The notes under the pieces: generated by a model
What the model was told of the DNA's origin: nothing
The model's input: the letters and a program-made list of their open reading frames with translations, nothing else
Databases searched by the model: none
Made by a program: the position numbers and the translations under genes
Part shown: positions 25,101 to 33,053 of the stretch, piece after piece
How the letters are laid out: every line of letters starts with the position of its first letter
Position numbering within the stretch: position 1 is the stretch's first letter
Source of the DNA: Sphingobacteriales bacterium
Lineage (GTDB): Bacteria > Bacteroidota > Bacteroidia > Chitinophagales > CAIOSU01
Assembly: GCA_027483645.1 (NCBI GenBank)
Contig: JAIXUD010000009.1
Span: 366,814-430,813 of the forward strand
Reading direction: 5' to 3'
DNA: 64,000 nt

Positions 25101-25433
25101 AACTCCCTTTTGGTTTGAGGTAAACACAATATCCTCAAGGCCATCACCGTCCAAATCACCCACGGCTACCCCTCCGCCATTATATGAATACAAGTATTGC
25201 GCTGGGTTAAATCCCAATCCTTCTATCATATCGTTTCTAAAACTAATACCCGATTCAGTTGCTGGAATTAGGCGAAACAATGCATTTTCAGAGCTATCAG
25301 AAGCAACTAGATCAGCTCCTTGTGATAATCCTTGTGGTAATCCTTCCGGAAATTTTTTACTAGAGCAACTCCATATTAGAATTGAAATGGATAATAGGAT
25401 AACGCTCAAAAGGAAACGAAAAGAATTAAACAT
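22080..25433 (-). CDS. FG-GAP/VCBS-repeat (CRTAC1-type) lipoprotein
   Basis: 1,117 residues. Lipoprotein signal with Cys 23 (IWSC). Many calcium-binding FG-GAP/VCBS blades follow, recognisable by D-x-D-G-D/N-x-D patterns such as GDLDGDGLEDIVF, DMDRDGDLDCYI and DFDGDGDLDLVI; they should form beta propellers. An ASPIC/UnbV segment sits near 540-600 (GTKVTIYTDKGLQIRE ... FGLGEAKVDSLEVVWPNG), followed by a second propeller. Outer-membrane or surface location is likely. The gene converges on, and overlaps, the haloperoxidase gene. The binding partner is unknown. Confidence 0.9.
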   Translation of the reverse strand: MFNSFRFLLSVILLSISILIWSCSSKKFPEGLPQGLSQGADLVASDSSENALFRLIPATESGISFRNDMIEGLGFNPAQYLYSYNGGGVAVGDLDGDGLEDIVFTSNQKGVELYKNLGDLKFKNITPTIMKDYVEGWYTGVTVADVNGDEKLDVFVCRSGPDTALSANLLYLNYGNWEFKEEATAFGFTSKQGSTQATFFDMDRDGDLDCYIANHSVQFHLYMYVMAFQDTNFYNQGMDQLLENQNGKFVDVTKAAGIKDELGFGLSVSIADVNGDHWPDIFVANDFISVDKLYINNQNGTFTDATAERIQSTSFFSMGSDFGDLNNDGWQDLMVVDMKQESHYRQKKNQLMVPLFFYEEVFQKFPPNQYVKNAVQLNYGAGYFQEAASMLGVDATDWSWTILLADFDNNGWTDIYVSNGIKREYNDTDYSKLEEDVLNEYGFYHDIDTIYKNMPKVQLPNYLYLNHGNLKFTNETVSAGLGQRVVTGGGAYADFDGDGDLDLVINNTDTVAFLYENRSNSKENSLNIKLLGNTTNTSAIGTKVTIYTDKGLQIRELCNATGFQSNSTFRLHFGLGEAKVDSLEVVWPNGKWQKIKDLEGKYHITLSEPETAPLAMPYKAPVPLFKETSNIITHIHTESPFIDFRQDRLLPFMISKEGPAFATADVNNDGLDDVFIGGAYNGSKPILYLQNNRGVFVEAPAQPWKDFANENIAVAFFDFNGDKLLDCYMANGSNEKSTPQQLQDQLYVNKGNGVFEVVNDALPTQNLVTDGIVPIDVDSDGDLDLFVGAYCAPGEYPRKVPSILLRNDGDKFTDITASATKGFNKLGSVTDAISTDYDNDGIKDLIVVGEWQPVTVFKGTAQGLVLQTGTGLEKHSGLWASIVPADVDGDGFMDYLVGNQGLNTYYQASAEQPIMVFYNDFDDNGVKEPIVAMYILDTLGLVYDRDVLSSQMPKMRAKFHTHNKFASASLLDIFGFDKLRNSDKYLVNELSSGVIKNLQNGKFEFVPFPIEAQVARGNALLPMDFNGDGLLDVLIAGNTRRARIEHGQHAGASPGTLLLGNGKFGFVAVSPNLSGLNLVEKVRHLAVVVLKGQTKPTLIVINNDGITRTFTFGKWPL

Positions 25434-25551
25434 ATTAGGTGTTTGAGTGTATTACTTTTGCGGGATATAGAAACATACAGTGAGAAGCCTTGCCCATCCC
25501 TTTGCTAATATTGTAAATAAAAATGAAAAGATAATCACCCAAAGGCCAAAT

Positions 25552-26352
25552 CTAATTTAATGCTGCGTCCAGCATTTCAAAATACTGTGGATGTTCGCCC
25601 AGTTGGTGCGTACCATCAGGTACGGTAATGAAGGTGGTATTAGCAGGGCGGTACTTGGCAAGCGCCTCTGCCGATTTATAGGGTACCGTTCCATCAGCAG
25701 TGCCATGGATGATATACACAGGCCCTTTATACTTAGGCAAAACATGCTCATTGCTGAACTTATATTTCAATATCCAATGCACCGGTACTACGTTATATGT
25801 ATGGTGCTTGGTAACATCCATTAGGCTATTGTAGGGCGTGTTTAGAATCAATACATCGGGCTGATACTTTGCGGCAACGGTTGGTGCTACGCCACTTCCC
25901 ATGGAGGTGCCTACCACTACTATGCGCTTGCCAATAGCCAGTTGTTGCGCATATTCATAAAAGAGCTCGGCATCTCGTACAAACTGCTCTTGGCTCTCAA
26001 TGGTGCCACCGCTTTTACCATAGCCTCGGTAATCGGTCATAAACACCTCATAGCCACGGCTAGTAAAATCTTCTGCTACCAATCCCCATCGGTCCATACT
26101 TCCTCCGTTGCCATGATAATATACAACCATTCCCTTACTATCACCTTCAGGATGGAAGTGCACCGCGTGAAGTTTTATACCATCGTCAGCTTTTACAAAA
26201 TGCTCCTCAAATGGCTGAACGAAATTAAAAACATGGTCTTGCGGAATAGCATAGGGATGAAACACCAATCGCTCCTGCATGAAGTACAGCAACACGCAGC
26301 CACCTATGTAGGCGATGATAAGAAAAGCGAATAAGTAGAGCATCTTGCGCAT
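25552..26352 (-). CDS. Alpha/beta hydrolase, membrane-anchored
   Basis: 266 residues. One N-terminal membrane segment (about 4-24) then an alpha/beta-hydrolase fold of the FrsA/BEM46-like type: oxyanion YYHGNGGSM, nucleophile Ser about 153 in VVGTSMGSG, Asp about 215 in GTADGTVP and His about 249 in GTHQLGE. Probably an esterase or peptidase-like enzyme facing the periplasm. It lies alone on the - strand between the VCBS gene and the ATTGGTTA-type repeat. Confidence 0.9.
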   Translation of the reverse strand: MRKMLYLFAFLIIAYIGGCVLLYFMQERLVFHPYAIPQDHVFNFVQPFEEHFVKADDGIKLHAVHFHPEGDSKGMVVYYHGNGGSMDRWGLVAEDFTSRGYEVFMTDYRGYGKSGGTIESQEQFVRDAELFYEYAQQLAIGKRIVVVGTSMGSGVAPTVAAKYQPDVLILNTPYNSLMDVTKHHTYNVVPVHWILKYKFSNEHVLPKYKGPVYIIHGTADGTVPYKSAEALAKYRPANTTFITVPDGTHQLGEHPQYFEMLDAALN

Positions 26353-26360
26353 TGGTGTTT

Positions 26361-26437
26361 GGGTATTGGTTATGGGTTATTAGTTATTGGAGATGAATTG
26401 AATTTTTACCAATCAACCAATAACCAATCAACTAATT
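26361..26437. repeat. ATTGGTTA-type micro-repeat with inverted arms
   Basis: Left arm of GGTTATT/ATTGG words (26361-26390) and right arm ACCAATCAACCAATAACCAATCAACTAA (26408-26435), mutually complementary. The 20-mer at 26408-26427 recurs exactly at 57272-57291. It fills the gap between the hydrolase and DnaJ-like genes. Confidence 0.65.
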
Positions 26438-27389
26438 AACTCGCTCTGAGTTTCCGCATTTGCTCGAAAATCTTAATCTCTTCCTTAGTCAAATCTTCGT
26501 GCAACTGCAGGCGAACGGTGAGGTATAAATCGCCAAAAGAATCAGCCTTACCAAATACCGGCATGCCTTTCCCCTTCAAGCGCAGCACTTTGCCATTGTT
26601 GGTACCTGCTGCTATAGTCATGCTCACCGAGCCATCCAAGTGCGGCACTGTAATTTTACCACCCAAGGCTGCGGTATATATGGCGATGTTCATATCACGG
26701 TATAGGTCATCTTCTTTTCGCTCGAATACTGGATGCTTACGCACGCTTACTTCCAGGTATAAGTCGCCATTTGGGCCGCCGCCTGCACCAGGACCGCCCT
26801 TGCCTTTGGCACGTAATTTTTGGCCATCGCGTACACCAGGTCGCAAAGGCATTTTTAGCTTTTCCTCGCCTACATTTATCACTACATCAACACCCTTAAA
26901 AGCATCTTCAAGTGATATCTCGTACTGTGCGGTATAATCTTGCCCAGCACGGGCGCGGGTGCGCTGCTGGCCACCATATTGTTGCTGCCTCGATCCGCCA
27001 AAAAGGTTTTGAAAGAAATCGGAGAAGCCCCCGCCAGCAGCAGCACCGCCACCAAATATATCTTCGTAGTTGCCTTGGCTATATTGGCCAGCACCACTGC
27101 CGCCGCGCTGTTGCTGGTATTGGCGGAAAAAGTCATCGGCATTGCTGCCGCCACCTTGTTGGTAGTGCTTATAGTTTTCGCCGAACTGGTCGTACTTCTT
27201 GCGTTTATCGGCATCGCCCAATGCCTCATAGGCTTCGTTTATTTCCTTGAATTTCTTCTCGGCCTCGGCGTTGCCCGCGTTTTTATCGGGGTGGTACTTT
27301 TTCGCCAGCTTACGATACTCCTTCTTTATCTCGTCGGCAGTGGCAGTTCGAGGTACGCCCAATATTTTATAGTAGTCTTTGTATTCCAT
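26436..27389 (-). CDS. DnaJ/CbpA-like co-chaperone
   Basis: 317 residues. J domain at the N-terminus with HPD at residues 33-35, then a Gly/Gln-rich linker (about 75-150), then the two-lobed DnaJ C-terminal substrate domain ([20 protein letters not shown] ... LRLKGKGMP). There is no zinc-finger region, so it is a CbpA-type rather than a DnaJ-type partner of DnaK. The linker is low complexity, which produces long open frames on the other strand that are not genes. Confidence 0.93.
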   Translation of the reverse strand: MEYKDYYKILGVPRTATADEIKKEYRKLAKKYHPDKNAGNAEAEKKFKEINEAYEALGDADKRKKYDQFGENYKHYQQGGGSNADDFFRQYQQQRGGSGAGQYSQGNYEDIFGGGAAAGGGFSDFFQNLFGGSRQQQYGGQQRTRARAGQDYTAQYEISLEDAFKGVDVVINVGEEKLKMPLRPGVRDGQKLRAKGKGGPGAGGGPNGDLYLEVSVRKHPVFERKEDDLYRDMNIAIYTAALGGKITVPHLDGSVSMTIAAGTNNGKVLRLKGKGMPVFGKADSFGDLYLTVRLQLHEDLTKEEIKIFEQMRKLRAS

Positions 27390-27461
27390 AATTTAACTCA
27401 ATATACTGCCATTGTACAAAATTCGTGCAAAGAGTTATGCATTGCCATTTTGGCAGAACTA

Positions 27462-28625
27462 TTACTCTACATACAGCGCCAACCCCTTCAAATACGAACC
27501 CTCTGGATGGAAAATATTCACTGGATGATCGGCAGGCTGAGAGAGGTGGTGCATCACACGAATATTGCGCCCAGCCTCAATTGCTGCTGCTACAACGGTA
27601 TGGTAAAACAACTCCCTATCAACCACTTGCGAGCAGGAGAAAGTGAAAAGGATGCCGCCAGGCGCTATCTTCTGCAAGCCCATGATGTTTAGGCGTTTAT
27701 AACCTTGCACCGCGCGGTGGCGGGCGGATAGATGCTTGGCATATGCCGGCGGGTCGAGTACCATTACCTCATAAGGTTCTTCTACTTGTTTGAGGAACTG
27801 CATTACATCCTCGCAATAAGCTTCGTGGTTCTTTTCGGTTTTGTTAAGTGCTGCATTTTCGTTGGTCCAGCCGATGGCTTTGCTGCTACTATCTAAGGAG
27901 TGTACGGTTTTGGCACCTGCTTTAGCTGCATAAACCGAGAATCCACCCGAATAGCAGAACGCATTCAGCACCCGTTTCCCTTTGACATACTTGCTTAGGA
28001 GCTCGCGGTTATCCCGTTGGTCGAGGAAAAAGCCAGTCTTTTGGCCCGTTTGCCAGTTTACTTTAAACTGGTGCCCGTGTTCTTTTACTATCTCTTCCGT
28101 AAGGCTGCCTTTTATAAAACCTTCCTCCGGGTTGTTGGTTTCGGCAGGTTTTAGGTAGATGTTGGCCACATTAGGCAATACTTCTTCAATCGCTTTGGCA
28201 ATTTCCTTAGCCGCCAATTGCATACCAGGTGAATGCGGCTGCACCACTACGGTGCTGCCATATACATCCACCACCAATCCCGGCAGGTTATCACCCTCGC
28301 CGTGTATCAAGCGGAAACAGTTGGTATCCTCCGTCCCCGCCAAACCCGCACGCTGGCGATAGGTGTAAGCTGCTTGTATACGCTCAGTCCAAAACGCCGC
28401 ATCCAGCAATCGCTGTTGAAAGCTGATGATCCGCACCATGATACTGCCGTTGGTATAATGGCCGGTTGCAAGGTATACGCCTTTGGCGGTCCATACCTCG
28501 GCTACGTCGCCATCCTTCAGTTTCGGGTCAATATGGTGTATAGCGCCAGAGAATATCCAAGGGTGCTTACGGTCTAAGGCTTGTTCTTTGCCGTGTTTCA
28601 GGGTTAGTTTAGGGTAATGCATCAA
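27462..28625 (-). CDS. Class I SAM-dependent rRNA methyltransferase (RlmI-like)
   Basis: 387 residues. N-terminal PUA-like domain (about 1-85, with HPWIFSGAI), then a Rossmann methyltransferase: RDNRELLSKYVKGKRVLN, AFCYSGGFSVYAA (SAM site), and VLDPPAYAKH, the NPPY-like motif. This architecture is that of RlmI/YccW, which methylates a cytosine in 23S rRNA. Cytoplasmic. The site in this organism cannot be told. Confidence 0.92.
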   Translation of the reverse strand: MMHYPKLTLKHGKEQALDRKHPWIFSGAIHHIDPKLKDGDVAEVWTAKGVYLATGHYTNGSIMVRIISFQQRLLDAAFWTERIQAAYTYRQRAGLAGTEDTNCFRLIHGEGDNLPGLVVDVYGSTVVVQPHSPGMQLAAKEIAKAIEEVLPNVANIYLKPAETNNPEEGFIKGSLTEEIVKEHGHQFKVNWQTGQKTGFFLDQRDNRELLSKYVKGKRVLNAFCYSGGFSVYAAKAGAKTVHSLDSSSKAIGWTNENAALNKTEKNHEAYCEDVMQFLKQVEEPYEVMVLDPPAYAKHLSARHRAVQGYKRLNIMGLQKIAPGGILFTFSCSQVVDRELFYHTVVAAAIEAGRNIRVMHHLSQPADHPVNIFHPEGSYLKGLALYVE

Positions 28626-28682
28626 ATAGCGAATTCAAAATTTGAGATTAAAAGCATCATAAGGGGTGTAAATGAGTCTTAG

Positions 28683-29564
28683 TTATACTAACCCCCTCAG
28701 TGCCAAGTAAGCAACCACTACAGGGATGGTAAAGTAAAATGCATCGAACCTATCCATAATGCCGCCGTGGCCTGGGAGCAGGGTGCCGCTATCTTTGATG
28801 CCCAAGTTGCGCTTCAGCATTGATTCCACCAAATCGCCGAACGTGGCAAAGGTGCTGGCCAATACTGCCACCACTACCCAGTCGTAGAGTTCCCAGCCAC
28901 CTACAGGTATTATGTAATACAGCAATACCGCAGCAATCGCACAGCCTACTACGCCGCCCAACGAACCTTCTATGGTTTTGCCTGGGGAAATGCGGGGCAT
29001 CAGCTTGGTTTTGCCCAGCTTGCGGCCCACTAGGTAGGCGCTACTATCGTTGGCCCAAATCAATAAAATAACAGCCAGTAGCGGCCGCCAGTTGTAGCCC
29101 TCAGCACCATGGGTAAGGTAGATAAGCAGCGCAAATGGAAATACCAGATACACAAACGCTAGCATATGGTGACCGATATTGCGAAAAGCATCTTTCGATT
29201 CGGAAAAAAGCTCCACCACAAAAAACAGCAAGAAGATAGCTGGTAATAACAGGTTGAAATTGATGCCAATCTCGTAAGCCTCCAAGTAGCCGTAGCTATC
29301 TGCAAAGGCCGTGAGGTAGATGCCCGTAGCCACCAACAGCGCCATCGGCAAATACCAATTGGATACCTTGCTGCGCCCCCTTTCCTTTGCAGTAATGGCA
29401 TAAAACTCGCGTAGCGAAAGCAACATTACGATGCCCATCAATGCCAAGAAAGTATACAGGTGTAGCACAATGCCTGCCACCATCACTGACCCGAAAGTGA
29501 GGCCGGTAGCGGTGCGTATGCCTAGGTCACTCTTCTTCTTCTGTTCCGGTTTCGGTATCGCCAT
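28683..29564 (-). CDS. cdsA: Phosphatidate cytidylyltransferase
   Basis: 293 residues, eight or so membrane segments. Makes CDP-diacylglycerol from phosphatidate and CTP, the branch point of phospholipid synthesis. The CdsA signature is clear near the C-terminus: KRNLGIKDSGTLLPGHGG followed by IMDRFDAF. Its start lies 38 bases inside the DUF2007 gene, so CPBP-DUF2007-cdsA form one operon. Confidence 0.95.
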   Translation of the reverse strand: MAIPKPEQKKKSDLGIRTATGLTFGSVMVAGIVLHLYTFLALMGIVMLLSLREFYAITAKERGRSKVSNWYLPMALLVATGIYLTAFADSYGYLEAYEIGINFNLLLPAIFLLFFVVELFSESKDAFRNIGHHMLAFVYLVFPFALLIYLTHGAEGYNWRPLLAVILLIWANDSSAYLVGRKLGKTKLMPRISPGKTIEGSLGGVVGCAIAAVLLYYIIPVGGWELYDWVVVAVLASTFATFGDLVESMLKRNLGIKDSGTLLPGHGGIMDRFDAFYFTIPVVVAYLALRGLV

Positions 29565-29757
29565 TGTTGATGAGTTGTAGGGCTTTCAATAGTTTCTCTT
29601 CCGGTACATATATCTCTTGCCTGCCAATGGAAATAATGGCAGAGTCTTGCTTGTTGATGATTACGGCTTCCACATCGTTCTCCTGCAACATGGCCTCGAT
29701 AATGCTCGCCCGGTACGGAAACGATGTTTCGAATGCTTTTACCCAGCCTCTTTCCAT
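29527..29757 (-). CDS. DUF2007 family small protein
   Basis: 76 residues; begins with the family-typical KAFETSFPYRASIIEAMLQENDVEAVIIN and IYVPEEKLLKAL, the DUF2007 'putative signal transducing protein' fold. It ends in an acidic tail (TETGTEEEE). Its ATG overlaps the CPBP stop (TAATG) and its 3' end overlaps cdsA by 38 bases. The function is not established; the constant linkage with cdsA or CPBP proteases suggests an envelope link. Confidence 0.85.
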   Translation of the reverse strand: MERGWVKAFETSFPYRASIIEAMLQENDVEAVIINKQDSAIISIGRQEIYVPEEKLLKALQLINNGDTETGTEEEE

Positions 29758-30680
29758 TATTTAGGTATATGGGGTTTGATAATAGTACGGGTGTAAAATT
29801 GCATTAATACTAAGGTAGTAGTAACCAGCGAAAATAAACTCAAGTAAAATGGTATCGATACCTGTTCCGGGTCACCGATAACTTCTTGTTCCAACAAATA
29901 TACCAATGCCAGTTGCCCGCCGTTGAAAACCGCATGGCAAAAGATGGGTACGATAATATTACCGCTCCAAAAAGCCATGTAACCGAGCATCATACCCAGT
30001 ATCATCCTCGGGATAAACCCCGCAAACTCCATATGGATGGCGCTAAATGCCGCCGCCGATAAGATGATGGCCAAGTGCGGGCTCGATGTAATGCGGTACA
30101 CTAAGTTCTGTAGACCACCCCTAAAGAATATTTCCTCGGCAATGGGAGCGATAAACGCAATCAATAAGAAATTGCCCAAAATAGCCACCCATCCTTTTTG
30201 GTTGAGCATATCGAGCTGAGTTTTGGTTATTTGCTCCTCCATCTCCCAAGCCCCATCGGACAGCGGCAGTTGCTGGTTTACCTCGTTGCTCATGTAGATA
30301 AACGGCAGGCATAAGATAATGGCGGCAAACCCCAATACCAGCAAGGTGGATGGCGGCCTGCGGTAGGCACCAATGATGCGCTTTACAGGCTCTGCATAGA
30401 TGCGCGCCAGTGCCAAGGGTGGAAGGATAAACGTGAACAATATGCTGGAGCCATTAATGATGCGCAGCTCCCAAACTGTATAATCAGGAACTAATTGCTG
30501 GGTGAAATAATTAATAGCAGCATCAAGCCCATACTGTATGGCAATGAATACGGGAGTAAACACGTAAAAATACACCGCAATAGCCCCGAGCCATAGCCCA
30601 AAAAAGGCTAATAGCATTTGGTAATTGCGCTGATGTACGTCGAACTCGGTCACCTTAATTGACAATTGCGTGGAATGCAC
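29757..30680 (-). CDS. CPBP family intramembrane glutamic endopeptidase
   Basis: 307 residues, with seven to eight membrane helices. The Rce1/CAAX-like (CPBP) motifs are present: EEIFFRGGLQ near 180, FSAIHMEF near 215, and a final CHAVFNGG. These proteases cleave within or near the membrane; bacterial substrates are mostly unknown. First gene of the CPBP-DUF2007-cdsA operon. Confidence 0.9.
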   Translation of the reverse strand: MHSTQLSIKVTEFDVHQRNYQMLLAFFGLWLGAIAVYFYVFTPVFIAIQYGLDAAINYFTQQLVPDYTVWELRIINGSSILFTFILPPLALARIYAEPVKRIIGAYRRPPSTLLVLGFAAIILCLPFIYMSNEVNQQLPLSDGAWEMEEQITKTQLDMLNQKGWVAILGNFLLIAFIAPIAEEIFFRGGLQNLVYRITSSPHLAIILSAAAFSAIHMEFAGFIPRMILGMMLGYMAFWSGNIIVPIFCHAVFNGGQLALVYLLEQEVIGDPEQVSIPFYLSLFSLVTTTLVLMQFYTRTIIKPHIPK

Positions 30681-30776
30681 GTAAATTTACGGTTTATTTG
30701 TGCGCTTTGTCTGAATCAGCATTTATAGAATTGAATAATTTTAGAATTCAGGCGTTTAACTTTAACCTTACTCAAA

Positions 30777-30806
30777 TTGTACCTTGTACATCGTACATTG
30801 TACATC
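30777..30806. repeat. GTACGATGTACAAG-type micro-repeat
   Basis: On the - strand it reads GATGTACAATGTACGATG then TACAAGGTACAA. The 18-mer GTACGATGTACAAGGTAC is shared exactly with 60341-60358. It lies directly upstream of dusB. Confidence 0.6.
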
Positions 30807-30816
30807 ATCAAATAAA

Positions 30817-31818
30817 ATGAATATTGGCCCCATAACATTACCCGATTTCCCGTTGCTGCTGGCACCAATGGAGGATGTGAGCGACCCGCCTTTCCGCCGG
30901 CTATGCAAACTGCACGGGGCAGACTTGATGTACACGGAGTTTATCTCTAGTGAGGGGCTTATAAGGCATGCCGATAAAAGTGTGCAGAAACTGGACATCT
31001 TTGATTACGAGAAGCCCATAGGCATACAGATTTTCGGAGGCGATGGCAATTCTATGGCCGAAGCGGCTCGCATGGTTACTGAAGCCCAACCTGACTTGGT
31101 GGACATAAACTATGGCTGCCCGGTAAAAAAGGTAGTATGCAAGGATGCCGGTGCAGCAGTGTTGAAGAACATCCCTAAAATGATACGCCTTACCGAGGAG
31201 GTAATTAAAAGCACGCACCTACCCGTAACCGTAAAAACCCGGCTAGGCTGGGACGAAAACAGCAAGAATATTGAAGAGATTGCCGAACGCCTGCAAGACA
31301 TTGGCGTGCAAGCACTGAGCATACACGGCCGAACCCGTGTGCAGATGTATAAAGGCGAAGCAGACTGGACGCTGATAGGCAAAATAAAAGACAACCCCCG
31401 AATACGCATACCCATATTTGGCAATGGCGATGTAGATAGCCCCGAAAAGGCCAAGGAAATGAAAGACCGCTTTGGGGTTGACGGCATAATGATTGGCCGA
31501 GCCTCTATTGGTCACCCATGGATATTTAGGGAAGTAAAACACTACCTAGCCACTGGCGAGCACTTACCAGCCCCTACGCTGGATGAGCGCGTACTGGCCT
31601 GCAAAGAGCACTTGGAATTCTCCGTGCAATGGAAAGGCATCAACCTCGGTATTGTAGAAATGCGCCGCCACTATACCAACTACTTCCGTGGCATGCCGAA
31701 CGTGAAAGAATACCGCCGCATATTGGTAAGCTCAACCGATTTGGAAGAATTATATTCCACCCTGGAAGCTATACGTGTAGCGTATGCTGGCTTTGATTTT
31801 AATCTAGCTGAATGTTAG
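30817..31818 (+). CDS. dusB: tRNA-dihydrouridine synthase DusB
   Basis: 333 residues from the ATG at 30817; an earlier ATG at 30784 lies within the micro-repeat and is rejected. FMN-dependent reduction of uridines in the tRNA D-loop. TIM-barrel motifs: APMEDVSDPPFRRL, the catalytic Cys in NYGCPVKK (about 101), HGRTRVQMYKG, FGNGDV, and GRASIGHPWIF. The C-terminal helical domain (HYTNYFRGMPNVKEYR) is standard. It is followed by a GGACCATGG-type repeat array. Confidence 0.95.
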   Translation: MNIGPITLPDFPLLLAPMEDVSDPPFRRLCKLHGADLMYTEFISSEGLIRHADKSVQKLDIFDYEKPIGIQIFGGDGNSMAEAARMVTEAQPDLVDINYGCPVKKVVCKDAGAAVLKNIPKMIRLTEEVIKSTHLPVTVKTRLGWDENSKNIEEIAERLQDIGVQALSIHGRTRVQMYKGEADWTLIGKIKDNPRIRIPIFGNGDVDSPEKAKEMKDRFGVDGIMIGRASIGHPWIFREVKHYLATGEHLPAPTLDERVLACKEHLEFSVQWKGINLGIVEMRRHYTNYFRGMPNVKEYRRILVSSTDLEELYSTLEAIRVAYAGFDFNLAEC

Positions 31819-31821
31819 TTA

Positions 31822-31971
31822 TTGGACCATGGACGAAAGACGATGGACCATGGATGCTTCAAAAAGAGGACCACGGACCACTAACTACGGACAACAGTTC
31901 GCATCAAAAATATATTGTTTTTTAATTATTATTGTAGCAACCATGGTCTATTGTCCATGATCTATAGTCTC
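31822..31971. repeat. GGACCATGG micro-repeat array with inverted copy
   Basis: Left block (31822-31895) has repeated GGACCATGGAC, GACGATGGACC and GGACCACGGACC words. After an AT-rich gap, an inverted block (about 31938-31971; CCATGGTCTATTGTCCATG) answers it. It occupies the gap between convergent dusB and the YwqK-type gene, and could fold into an imperfect hairpin. Confidence 0.6.
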
Positions 31972-31975
31972 GAAT

Positions 31976-32350
31976 TTACTTCGAAGCAATTACCGCACCA
32001 CTAACATTGTACTGCCGGGCGCTGATGAGGGTCCCGTAATGATATTCGATTTCGTAGAGGAGATTGCCTTGACTGTCCCAAAATTTCCAAGTACCGTGTT
32101 TTAGACCTTCCTCGTAGCGGGCTTGGGTGGTAAGTTGGCCATTTTCATTAAAACAAGCCCAAGCACCATCCGGTATATTAGCTTGGTACCAGCCGGTTTG
32201 GCTGATTTGCCCATTTTGGTGGCGTTGGATGAGCGCTACCTTTCCCCTTTTTTGGTGAATGTACTCATCAGTAACTGGCTCTGTAACCGTCTGTGCGACA
32301 GCCACTTGCCAACCAATAACTAAGCATAATATGGAAAGAAATTGTATCAC
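31976..32350 (-). CDS. Secreted MORN-like repeat protein (YwqK family)
   Basis: 124 residues. Signal peptide ending near VAVAQ (about 20). Two to three MORN-variant repeats (GQISQTGWYQANIPDGAW, GQLTTQARYEEGLKHGTW, GNLLYEIEYHYG), as in proteins annotated 'toxin-antitoxin system YwqK family antitoxin'. There is no partner toxin next to it, so that name is probably misleading here; a periplasmic or envelope role is more likely. Confidence 0.8.
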   Translation of the reverse strand: MIQFLSILCLVIGWQVAVAQTVTEPVTDEYIHQKRGKVALIQRHQNGQISQTGWYQANIPDGAWACFNENGQLTTQARYEEGLKHGTWKFWDSQGNLLYEIEYHYGTLISARQYNVSGAVIASK

Positions 32351-32449
32351 CCGCTCTTTGTTGTTAACATTAACTTAACGTGAAATTAATAAATCCGTAA
32401 CAAAGTAGCTATGGGTATTGTTCGTTAATAGGTGGACATAGGCGAAATA

Positions 32450-32740
32450 TTACCTAAACAGCTTCCAATCGGCCCAAAAAGTACCAAAAGGTGGTATGGA
32501 AAGAACGAGGGCCAGGGCTGTTTTGCTCCACTTCCACTTAAACTCGTTGTGGGCGATTAGCACGTAGATGATGTAAGCAACAAACAACAGCCCATGGCCC
32601 ATGCCCACCACCTTTACCATGCCGGGCTCGCCAGCAAGATACTTTAATGGCATTGCAACGAAGAAAAGCAGTACTGCCGATATACCTTCTAGCAAAGCGA
32701 TAAGGCGCAGTTGACCCAATAATGTATTCAATGATGCCAT
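32450..32740 (-). CDS. DUF3817 family membrane protein
   Basis: 96 residues with three hydrophobic segments. The motifs LRLIALLEGISAVLLFFVAMPLKY and the HGLLFVAYI and PPFGTFWADW blocks are typical of DUF3817, small inner-membrane proteins of unknown function. It stands alone. Confidence 0.88.
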   Translation of the reverse strand: MASLNTLLGQLRLIALLEGISAVLLFFVAMPLKYLAGEPGMVKVVGMGHGLLFVAYIIYVLIAHNEFKWKWSKTALALVLSIPPFGTFWADWKLFR

Positions 32741-32885
32741 GGGATAATTTTTGGCATAAAGTTAGGTTGCAAAGCTCAACTTCTTTCAAATTTTCCCGAC
32801 TATTGTAGGTGATACTTGTCAATTCAATACCGGCAGCACAAATCTTAACCTTTTGGAATTATGCTTTGCTATTGACAGGAGTGCA

Positions 32886-32987
32886 TTTAACCACAAAGGG
32901 CACAAAGGAATTCACAAAGAACACTAACCCCGTATTATTTACTTAGTGAACCTTGTGCCTTTTTCTTAGTGTTCTTTGTGGTTAAAT
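32886..32987. repeat. CACAAAG-type repeat forming a long hairpin
   Basis: TTTAACCACAAAG (32886-32898) continues with GGGCACAAAGGAATTCACAAAG, and is answered by AGTGTTCTTTGTGGTTAAA; the outermost 13 bp are a perfect inverted repeat (32974-32986). This is the main content of the 313-bp gap between the DUF3817 and ceramidase-like genes. Confidence 0.7.
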
Positions 32988-33053
32988 TCCCTCAAAATAC
33001 CAATTATCTCATGGGCGGCGTAGTCGAACCATTGCAATTCACAACCTAAACTC

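Noticed and set aside
26940-27692. 250-codon open frame opposite the DnaJ-like gene
   Set aside because: It is antisense to the Gly/Gln-rich linker and the start of the DnaJ-like gene, and its composition (Leu/Ala/Val runs) is what such a linker gives in reverse.
31976-32350. YwqK protein as an antitoxin
   Set aside because: No toxin gene is adjacent and the protein has a signal peptide.
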